Shown one piece after another: positions 14,024 through 21,562 of a stretch of 21,562 nucleotides of DNA (position 1 is its first letter; each line of letters opens with the position of its first letter). A model generated the notes under the pieces. It was given only the letters and a program-made list of their open reading frames with translations. It did not search any database and was not told where the DNA came from. Both the position numbers and the translations under genes were made by a program. Source of the DNA: Oscillospiraceae bacterium (GTDB lineage: Bacteria; Bacillota; Clostridia; Oscillospirales; Oscillospiraceae); assembly GCA_016296045.1 (NCBI GenBank), contig JAEDKB010000007.1, positions 1-21,562 of the forward strand. The letters run 5' to 3'.

Positions 14024-15307
14024 ATGGAACAAACACCTGAAAAATCTCCGGTCATTGTCTGTGATATCCAATTTCGCAACAATACCAAGATATACTTTTT
14101 TGACCCGGGCGAGCTGAAGCTGAACGCCGGCGATGAGGTCATCATCGATACCTCTCGCGGGGCGGAATTCGGTCTGTGCGTACACGGCAATCATGAGGTC
14201 TCTCCCAATGAAATCGTTACGCCTCTGCGTCCGGTGATCCGTCTTGCCACCGCGCAGGACAAAAAAACCAACGAGGAAAACCGTGAGCGTGAAAAACGCG
14301 CTCACGAAATCTGCCTGAAAAAAATCGAGGAGCTTGGGCTGGATATGCAGCTTGTCTCCACGGAATATGCCTTTGACGGCAGCAAAATTCTCTTCTTCTT
14401 TACCGCAGACGGACGTGTGGATTTCCGCGAGCTGGTCAAGAATCTTGCCTCGGTTCTGCGGACGAGAATTGAGCTTCGTCAGATCGGCGTGCGCGATAAG
14501 GCGAAGATGGTCGGCGGTCTCGGCATCTGCGGCAGACCGTTCTGCTGCCGGGAGTTTTTGGACGATTTCCAACCCGTTTCCATCAAAATGGCAAAAACGC
14601 AGAACCTCAGCCTGAATCCGACAAAAATCTCCGGCACCTGCGGCAGACTGATGTGCTGCCTCAACTACGAGCAGGAAGCTTACGAGGATCTTCTGCGCAC
14701 CAGCCCCAAGCCTGAGTCGTTTGTCGATACGCCCGACGGACGCGGCACGGTCACCGATGTCAATCTTCTGCGTCAGAGCGTCCATGTCCGTCTGGAAAAG
14801 CAGCCGGATACCATCGTCTGCCACAAAAACTGTGATATCTGCGTCCTTCGCAGCGGAAAGGCGAGAAAAACCGACGAGCCGATCCCCGAAGACCTGGCAC
14901 CGATCTCCGGCAATCTGAAAAAGAAAGCCGCCGATGCCGCCTCGTTCTCCACCTATCTGGAGCCGGTCGTGCTCAAGCGCAGCGCGGAAACCATTGCAGA
15001 GCCTGTCACATCCAAAAACCTTGACGCTCAAGACGCTGCCGATCCGTCTAAACGCCGCCGCCGGGGCGGTAAGGGTCATAAGCCTGCCGCGAAAGCGCCG
15101 TCTGCAAAACCGCAGGAATCCAAGCCGATAAAGACGGAAAAGCCTTTGAAAGCGGAAAAAATCATCAAATCAGAAAAGCCGGAACGGGTTTCCAAGCCCG
15201 AAAAAGAGCAAAATAACGTCAAGGAAATGGCTGAGATAAAAAAGCAGAAGAAAAACTACCGCCGCTATCATCACCGCCGCAAAACCGGCGGAAACAAGCC
15301 GGAATAA
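14024..15307 (+). CDS. ricT: RicT/YaaT (PSP1-domain) protein with a long basic C-terminal tail
   Basis: RicT is part of the RicA-RicF-RicT complex, which in B. subtilis carries iron-sulfur clusters and promotes sporulation, competence and RNase Y-dependent mRNA maturation. The PSP1 region covers about residues 1-270. Its signature cysteines lie in GICGRPFCCREFLDDF (169, 174, 175) and GTCGRLMCCLNYEQEAYEDL (206, 211, 212); CHKNCDICV adds three more. From about 275 to 427 the protein is a low-complexity Lys/Arg/Pro/Ala tail, including RRRRGGKGHKP and ending KNYRRYHHRRKTGG. The B. subtilis protein is about 275 residues and lacks this tail. The start follows AAGGAG directly after holB, and a hairpin follows the stop. 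The core call is firm; a nucleic-acid-binding role for the tail is inferred. Confidence 0.94.
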   Translation: MEQTPEKSPVIVCDIQFRNNTKIYFFDPGELKLNAGDEVIIDTSRGAEFGLCVHGNHEVSPNEIVTPLRPVIRLATAQDKKTNEENREREKRAHEICLKKIEELGLDMQLVSTEYAFDGSKILFFFTADGRVDFRELVKNLASVLRTRIELRQIGVRDKAKMVGGLGICGRPFCCREFLDDFQPVSIKMAKTQNLSLNPTKISGTCGRLMCCLNYEQEAYEDLLRTSPKPESFVDTPDGRGTVTDVNLLRQSVHVRLEKQPDTIVCHKNCDICVLRSGKARKTDEPIPEDLAPISGNLKKKAADAASFSTYLEPVVLKRSAETIAEPVTSKNLDAQDAADPSKRRRRGGKGHKPAAKAPSAKPQESKPIKTEKPLKAEKIIKSEKPERVSKPEKEQNNVKEMAEIKKQKKNYRRYHHRRKTGGNKPE

Positions 15308-15323
15308 ACAAAACGGATAAACG

Positions 15324-15357
15324 AACCGCCGTGAGGAAAAAATTCCTCACGGCGGTT
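15324..15357. terminator. Hairpin between convergent ricT and the XRE-LiaF gene
   Basis: AACCGCCGTGAGGAA (15324-15338) is exactly complementary to 15343-15357 around an AAAA loop. It lies 16 bases after the ricT stop and 19 bases from the end of the convergent minus-strand gene. Neither side has a long T run, so it may need partial help, but its AACCGCC...GGCGGTT ends match the style of the rpsR terminator. Confidence 0.8.
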
Positions 15358-15376
15358 GCTTTGCTCAAAATACATA

Positions 15377-16393
15377 TTAAATATAGCGGATCTCCATGGC
15401 GCTGAAGCTCAGATCGGCTTTGATGCGAATGGTTCCCAGTGTGGTCGGTGCCGGACTGCCCTTGATTTCCGGTGCGCCGGAGAAGGCGGTATCCTGTTCC
15501 AGCGTTACTTCAAACTTATCCGGAATCAAAAGCGTCAAATTTCCGAAGCTGTTATCTACTTCAATCGTGCATCCCGGCTGAACCGCTTCACAGGCGGAAA
15601 AATCCACCGTAAAGTCCCCAAAACTGGTGTCGATGCTTCCGCCGCGCAGCAGGGGCGTAACAACCGCCGCACGGCACTCGCCGAAGCTCAAATCACAATG
15701 AAGATAGCCGTTATCGCAGCTATATTCACGGTGCATTTTTTGGTTCGGATGAGAGGTTGATTTCGTTCTCTTTTTCCGGCGGTACTTTTTGCCCACCAGC
15801 ACATCAAACAGCAGGCTGGCACCCCAAAGCAGCAGCGCTATGGGAATGACATAGCTCCATTGGAATTCCCACGCGAACACCTGATACGCCGAAAGCAGGA
15901 AATAGCCGCCTGCAAGCGTCATGACCAGACAGAACAGCGAAAAATGTCCGAGCATACCGGAAATACCGATATAAACCAGCGCGCTCGTCCATAAAATCGT
16001 CCACACGGAAATATCCATTGCCGGAACAAGTCCGCGCAAAAGCAGCAGAACGCCGACGGTCAGAATATAGAGCGCAAAAAGAATTCCGCCTTTTTTTCGC
16101 TCGATCCTCCATTCAAATTTCGCTTCGTTCTCTTCTTCCTCCTCATCGATCGGTTCCGCCTCTTTCACGGGCGCTGTGCCGGAAGCCGTGTCTTTTCCGA
16201 GCAGCTCGTCTACGGAGATGTCAAAAATCTCTGCCAGCTCCGGCAAAACGGAAATGTCCGGACAGGAGAGATTGTTCTCCCATTTGCTGACCGCCTGCGT
16301 GCTGACCCCGATACGTTGCGCAAGCTGCTCCTGCGTCATTCCGAGTCGTTTGCGGTGGTATTTGATCCGATCGCCCAACGATGTGTTATTCAT
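15377..16393 (-). CDS. Membrane-bound XRE-family regulator with LiaF-like C-terminal domain
   Basis: The 338-residue protein joins three parts. Residues 6-62 form an XRE helix-turn-helix (MTQEQLAQRIGVSTQAVSKW). A very acidic linker with EEEEENE follows (81-90). Four hydrophobic segments lie at about 102-124, 129-149, 152-173 and 178-200, followed by a basic stretch. The end (about 215-338) is a beta-rich domain with three SFG repeats (SFGECRAAV, SFGDFTVDF, SFGNLTLLI), similar to the LiaF/DUF4097-type toastrack fold linked to envelope stress sensing. This suggests a one-protein sensor-repressor at the membrane. With both ends cytoplasmic (four segments), the C-terminal domain would face inward. 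The ribosome binding site GGGAGGA precedes ATG. Target genes are unknown; no lia-type operon is adjacent. Confidence 0.88.
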   Translation of the reverse strand: MNNTSLGDRIKYHRKRLGMTQEQLAQRIGVSTQAVSKWENNLSCPDISVLPELAEIFDISVDELLGKDTASGTAPVKEAEPIDEEEEENEAKFEWRIERKKGGILFALYILTVGVLLLLRGLVPAMDISVWTILWTSALVYIGISGMLGHFSLFCLVMTLAGGYFLLSAYQVFAWEFQWSYVIPIALLLWGASLLFDVLVGKKYRRKKRTKSTSHPNQKMHREYSCDNGYLHCDLSFGECRAAVVTPLLRGGSIDTSFGDFTVDFSACEAVQPGCTIEVDNSFGNLTLLIPDKFEVTLEQDTAFSGAPEIKGSPAPTTLGTIRIKADLSFSAMEIRYI

Positions 16394-16541
16394 ATCTCTT
16401 TCCTCCCTTATCGTTTGTCTTTCAGAATCTGATACATCGAATTCTATTCTATATTACGGCGTGGAAAGCCGTTTCCCCTCAGGGCAATTCTATTTATGCC
16501 ACGTTCCGCACCAAATTGCAATCATCCAGAAGTTTATTCCC

Positions 16542-16584
16542 GCATTTTTCCGGACTCAACCAGCGGTTGAATCCGGAAAAACGC
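16542..16584. other. 20-bp inverted repeat (stable hairpin) downstream of glpK
   Basis: The arms 16542-16561 and 16565-16584 pair over 20 positions around the 3-base loop AGC, with two wobble or mismatched positions depending on strand. On the glpK strand it starts 17 bases after the stop codon. The T run precedes and the A run follows the stem, the opposite of an intrinsic terminator, so it may be an mRNA 3'-end stabiliser, a processed terminator or a protein site. The rest of 16394-16600 holds no gene. Confidence 0.7.
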
Positions 16585-16600
16585 TGTATTTTCAATTCGT

Positions 16601-18109
<1,509 letters not shown>

Positions 18110-19027
18110 TTAGTAATTCAGCTCACTGCCGCCGATGAATTCACGCAGCAGCGAATCCGTCGGAATCAGCTTTTCGTCCGTTTCCGGAAGCTCATGAAGC
18201 ACCTTTACCATATCCTCCAGGTCGGGGTAGTCCGGCAGCAGCGCGTTCAGATCTTCATAGAGAAAATGCCGGTAAACGCTCATTTCGCAGGAATAGAAGG
18301 AATCAATGCTGCAATGCGCGTACTGCTTAAAGGGCATAATATAATTCTGCTCTCCGCGGTCAACACGCTCCCGCATACCGATGGTTTCGGTCAGTGCGCG
18401 GCCTCTTCCGGTAAAATCACGCAGAAGCCTTCTGGCAAGACGAATCTTGGAGGGATGCAGCACCGTGCCGTCCTTTGCAGAAATGCGGGTGCGGACGCTG
18501 ACATACAGGCGCGTCGTCTGATCGGCATAGCTCGTAACCGTCGGATTGAGCGCATGGATGCCCTCCATCAGCACCAGCTCTCCGGGCTTTCGGCGGAGGG
18601 TTTTGCCCTCAAAAACACGGCTGCTGGTACGAAAATCGTAGCGCGGAAGCTCTACCTCCTTGCCGGAGAGAATGTCTCCGATCTGCTTCTGAAAAAATGG
18701 GATATCCACACGCGTCGGCTTTTCCAGATCCAGCTTGTTTTCATGCAGAAGCGCGATCTCCTCCTGCGTCAGCGGCAGAAAATAATCGTCCATCGACAGT
18801 GTGTGCGTGGGCATACCGCGGCGCTCCAGCTCGCGCTCAATCAGAAGCGCCGTGGTCGTCTTACCCGAACCGGAAGGTCCCGCAAGAAGAATCACGGGGC
18901 GCTTGGAAGCATTGGCTGCAACAATCTCTGCCGCCTGAACGATCTGTTTAAAATAATGCCGACGATCATTTTCAATGACCGCTGCGGGATCTGCCGTCAG
19001 CAGAGCGGTCAGTTGTTCTGTTGTCAT
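18110..19027 (-). CDS. Uridine kinase-like nucleoside kinase (PRK family)
   Basis: The 305-residue P-loop kinase has Walker A GPSGSGKT at 50-57, followed by LSMDDYFLP (substrate and metal region), VELPRYDFRTSSR and VLMEGIHALNP. These are the signature of the uridine kinase/phosphoribulokinase family and closely resemble the C-terminal half of the large clostridial nucleoside kinases. Those are commonly near 550 residues, with threonyl-tRNA-synthetase-like N-terminal domains; this protein has only about 40 residues before the kinase domain. It likely phosphorylates a nucleoside such as uridine; the exact substrate is unproven. AGAGGA precedes the ATG, and an extended -10 promoter is upstream. 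It is the first gene of a pair with glpK. Confidence 0.9.
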   Translation of the reverse strand: MTTEQLTALLTADPAAVIENDRRHYFKQIVQAAEIVAANASKRPVILLAGPSGSGKTTTALLIERELERRGMPTHTLSMDDYFLPLTQEEIALLHENKLDLEKPTRVDIPFFQKQIGDILSGKEVELPRYDFRTSSRVFEGKTLRRKPGELVLMEGIHALNPTVTSYADQTTRLYVSVRTRISAKDGTVLHPSKIRLARRLLRDFTGRGRALTETIGMRERVDRGEQNYIMPFKQYAHCSIDSFYSCEMSVYRHFLYEDLNALLPDYPDLEDMVKVLHELPETDEKLIPTDSLLREFIGGSELNY

Positions 19028-19059
19028 AAACCGTTCCTCTTTTCTGTGGGTATTTTTTA

Positions 19060-19068
19060 ATTATAGCA
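19060..19068 (-). promoter_or_regulatory. Extended -10 promoter of the nucleoside kinase-glpK pair
   Basis: The minus strand reads TGCTATAAT, a perfect -10 box with the TG extension, about 33 bases upstream of the kinase ATG at 19027. The -35 region is poor, which is common for extended -10 promoters. The rest of 19028-19286 holds no gene. It contains a short palindrome, AAACCGACGGTTT (19111-19123), of unknown meaning. Confidence 0.7.
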
Positions 19069-19210
19069 CATCTTTGAAATCATTTGGTATCCCCCGAGAA
19101 ATCTTTGTGCAAACCGACGGTTTCCGCATCGAAAACATGGGCACATTGTCCCTGCTTTTGACTGAATATTGTTTAATTCGCCTAATTTTCTAATTCATAT
19201 GTCCGTTTGC

Positions 19211-19239
19211 TTGCGAAAAAACATAAATACAAGTAGAAT
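19211..19239 (+). promoter_or_regulatory. Probable promoter of the secreted 5'-nucleotidase gene
   Basis: TTGCGA (19211-19216) and TAGAAT (19234-19239) are separated by 17 bases, 47 bases upstream of the ATG at 19287. Each box is one or two bases from consensus. A TTGACT at 19158-19163 is a better -35 box but has no good -10 partner. Confidence 0.55.
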
Positions 19240-19286
19240 GGAAGAGGGACTGATTTCCCGCAATTATGTGAAGGAGGCAGATTCTT

Positions 19287-21562
19287 ATGACCAATCTTCT
19301 GAAACGCACGCTCGCCCTGCTCTGCACGCTGGCCTTGCTGCTCAGCGCTCTTCCTATGAGCCTTGCCGCAGAGCCCGATTCTGCTGAGTTTGCCATTCTC
19401 TCTACCACGGATATGCATGGCAAATGCTGGGACACAAATGTTCTGACCGACGGCACGGAATCCAATAATATGCTGAAAGTCAAAACCGCTGTCAATCAGA
19501 TCCGCACTGAGCTGGGGGAAGACAATGTTTTCCTTGTTGATAACGGCGACCTTTATCAGGGCACGCCCGTATCCTCTGTGCAGCTCAATCAGTACACACA
19601 GGGTCTTTCCGATGATCCGCTGGCAATGGCGCTCTGCCTTGCAGATATCGGCTACGACGCTGCAAGCCTCGGCAACCACGAATTCAACTACACTTGGAAA
19701 ACCATGGAAGATGCCCGTTCCTATCTTTTGGAAAACGGTGTTTCCACAATCTGCGGCAACCTCTATTATGAGGCCACCGGAAAGCCCGTCTTTCAGCCCT
19801 ACATCACCAGAGATGTGACCGTAGGTGACAAGACCCTGAAAATCGGCATTTTGGGTCTGGAATCGACCGACTGTCCGCGCTGGGACGTTCCCGACAACTA
19901 TCCCGGCATCATCTTCCACCATCCGGATAATCCCGAATGCTCTATCGCATGGGAGGTCAATTACTACGTTCCCAAGATGAAGGAAGCCGGCTGTGACTTT
20001 ATCGTGGTAGCTTACCACGGCGGCACCGGCTCCACCACGGGCGATCTGGTCTTCGGCACAAACACGGAAGGTCAGGCAAGCCGCATGATCGCGCAGACCG
20101 AAGGCGTTGACATGGTCATTGCAGGTCACGACCATTCTGCCTCCTATTCCAATACCTATTTAAAGAATAAGAACGGCGAGGACGTTCTCATCGTCAACGG
20201 CGGCGGCACACAGCTCACCAAGAGCGTTTTTACCGCAAAAATCGTCAACGGCAACATCGAAGTTTCTGTGAAGTCCACGCAGAATCTTTCCCTCTCCGGC
20301 TATGCTTCCGACGCAGACCTCAAGGCAAAGATCACGCCGTATGCGCAGCTTGCTTCCGAGTATGTCAATCGGGAGGCCGGCAAGGCAATCGGCACCTGGG
20401 ACACGGAGACCAACTACTACCTCAAGCAGAGTGACTCCATGGACCTCATTCAGGCGGCACAGATGTATGAAGCCTCCAAGTATATCGCGCAAAAATACGG
20501 CGACGAGGAAGGTATGGCCTATCTGCTGGAGGAATACAACCTCGACCATACCGATGTGGATATGTCCTCCACCTCCGTTGTTACCAACGGCAGCTACTAT
20601 GTCAAGGCAGGCAGCCTGACAATGAAGGACATCTATCGCCTGTATAAGTACGACAACAATCTCTACATTCTTCCGATGACCGGCGCGCAGATCAAGGCCG
20701 TTCTGGAGCAGAACGCCTCCACCAGACTTCGCGCAACCATCAAAAACGGCACCGTCAGCTATTCAACCATCGGTGAAAACTTTACCAACCCCGTCTTTGG
20801 CGGCATCAATTTCACCTATGATATGTATCAGCCCGAAGGCAGCCGCGTCATCATTGAAGGCTTCTCCAACGGCAGAGCCTTTGACCCGGATAAGACCTAC
20901 CTTGTCGGCGTGAACAACTACCACCTCGGCAATACCGGCTGCGGCTTCGGTGCCTATTCCACCGCCGATGCCCTCTGGTCGCAGACCGATGATCTCGGCG
21001 GCGGCGTCGTGCAGGATCTCATCATGGAATACCTGACGGACATGACCGCTGAAAAGGGCGGCGTGGATCCTGCCACCTTTAACTGGAGCTGGAAGCTTGA
21101 TTACACCGGCGATGTCAACGCGCCGCAGACGCTCTCCGGCGACATCATCGCAAAAGAAGTCTCCGAGATCCATAACGGCGATCAGATCATGATTTACTCC
21201 CCATCGGAGGGTGTTATCATGAGTCTGGAGCCTGCGGAGAACACCGCACGTCTCGGCGGTGTCGCAGCAACCACTGTAAATCAGTATATCGGCACAAATG
21301 CGCCTGCCGCAATTTTCACCGTGGAGATCGTCGATGAAAACGCGGCGGAAGGTGTCACCTTTGCGCTGAAAACCGCTTCTGGAAATTATCTGACCTCCGG
21401 TGCCACCGGAAACAGCCTCGGCTATGCCGCAGAGCTTACGGAGCTGGGCACATGGTATCTGGAAGAGGCGGAGGGCGGCTTCCACATCCGCAACGTCGGT
21501 GCCGCCTACAACGGCAACCACAATCAGGCAATCGAATGGTACTCCGGCTTTACGACCTACGG
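19287..21562 (+). CDS. Secreted metallophosphatase / 5'-nucleotidase family protein (partial, runs off the window)
   Basis: The reading frame is open for 758 codons to the window edge, so the 3' end is missing. A signal peptide (MTNLLKRTLALLCTLALLLS, cleavage near SLA/AEP) marks export. The calcineurin-like phosphoesterase domain shows all metal motifs: DMHGK (42-46), DNGDLYQG (85-92), GNHEF (129-133), AYHGG (242-246) and GHDH (280-283). The 5'-nucleotidase C-terminal domain follows to about residue 605, ending near GGGVVQDLIMEYL. After residue 610 an extra region begins at SGDIIAKEVSEIHNGDQIMI, with repeated statements such as NYLTSGATGNSLGYAAE, that I cannot name; a surface-anchor domain may lie beyond the edge. 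The start is set by AAGGAGG (19271-19277). It is likely to hydrolyse extracellular nucleotides or 2',3'-cyclic nucleotides; specificity is uncertain. Confidence 0.92.
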   Translation, partial: MTNLLKRTLALLCTLALLLSALPMSLAAEPDSAEFAILSTTDMHGKCWDTNVLTDGTESNNMLKVKTAVNQIRTELGEDNVFLVDNGDLYQGTPVSSVQLNQYTQGLSDDPLAMALCLADIGYDAASLGNHEFNYTWKTMEDARSYLLENGVSTICGNLYYEATGKPVFQPYITRDVTVGDKTLKIGILGLESTDCPRWDVPDNYPGIIFHHPDNPECSIAWEVNYYVPKMKEAGCDFIVVAYHGGTGSTTGDLVFGTNTEGQASRMIAQTEGVDMVIAGHDHSASYSNTYLKNKNGEDVLIVNGGGTQLTKSVFTAKIVNGNIEVSVKSTQNLSLSGYASDADLKAKITPYAQLASEYVNREAGKAIGTWDTETNYYLKQSDSMDLIQAAQMYEASKYIAQKYGDEEGMAYLLEEYNLDHTDVDMSSTSVVTNGSYYVKAGSLTMKDIYRLYKYDNNLYILPMTGAQIKAVLEQNASTRLRATIKNGTVSYSTIGENFTNPVFGGINFTYDMYQPEGSRVIIEGFSNGRAFDPDKTYLVGVNNYHLGNTGCGFGAYSTADALWSQTDDLGGGVVQDLIMEYLTDMTAEKGGVDPATFNWSWKLDYTGDVNAPQTLSGDIIAKEVSEIHNGDQIMIYSPSEGVIMSLEPAENTARLGGVAATTVNQYIGTNAPAAIFTVEIVDENAAEGVTFALKTASGNYLTSGATGNSLGYAAELTELGTWYLEEAEGGFHIRNVGAAYNGNHNQAIEWYSGFTTY

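Noticed and set aside
13196..15079. Open frame of 627 codons on the minus strand across holB and ricT
   Set aside because: It is antisense to two confidently identified genes, its product has no recognisable domain, and it exists because the codon bias of the real genes avoids stops in this frame.
19182..20135. Open frame of 317 codons on the minus strand opposite the 5'-nucleotidase
   Set aside because: The opposite strand encodes a complete signal peptide and all metallophosphatase motifs, so this frame is a shadow.

Overview
The window reads as chromosomal DNA of a Gram-positive, low-to-medium GC member of Clostridia (Bacillota), probably a gut-type Oscillospirales or related lineage. The reasons are the rpsF-ssb-rpsR and holB-ricT gene orders, strong AGGAGG ribosome binding sites, an S-layer-homology (SLH) anchored BspA-like leucine-rich-repeat protein, a DUF2156 protein, an XRE/LiaF-like membrane regulator and a sporulation-linked RicT (YaaT). 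No rRNA, tRNA, CRISPR array, transposase or phage gene was seen.

Left part (1-1900). A near-consensus promoter and a structured leader precede rpsF-ssb-rpsR (ribosomal proteins S6 and S18 around single-strand DNA binding protein), closed by a strong hairpin terminator. Next comes a compact cassette of about 0.5 kb: a small XRE repressor on the minus strand and a 57-residue protein on the plus strand, divergently transcribed around two matched operators that occlude a consensus promoter. The cassette is bracketed by two 43-bp near-identical copies of the terminator, and the last nine codons of the small protein are made of a repeat-like sequence. This is the most unusual part of the window.

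Middle (1929-11120, all minus strand). A large secreted LRR-SLH surface protein has its own promoter. A five-gene run begins at a promoter near 11140-11168: mnmA (tRNA 2-thiouridylase), a membrane-anchored cyclophilin with an N-terminal zinc ribbon, topB (DNA topoisomerase III), an SPFH/prohibitin-type membrane protein and an acyltransferase-3 membrane protein. It ends at a long hairpin at 4971-5036. Overlapping or tightly spaced junctions suggest one transcript.

Right-centre (11235-15360, plus strand). A DUF2156 protein and a GNAT acetyltransferase are joined end to end. They are followed by holB (DNA polymerase III delta prime) and ricT, and then a hairpin.

Right end (15377-21562). A minus-strand XRE regulator is fused to four membrane segments and a LiaF-like domain. 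glpK (glycerol kinase) and an upstream uridine-kinase-like nucleoside kinase form a minus-strand pair. A divergently transcribed, secreted metallophosphatase/5'-nucleotidase runs off the right edge.

Most of the window is ordinary housekeeping sequence. The points worth a second look are the XRE cassette with its duplicated terminator, the rpsF leader, the gene content of the mnmA operon, the fused XRE-LiaF regulator, and a glycerol kinase that appears to lack the HPr-phosphorylated histidine of Gram-positive enzymes.
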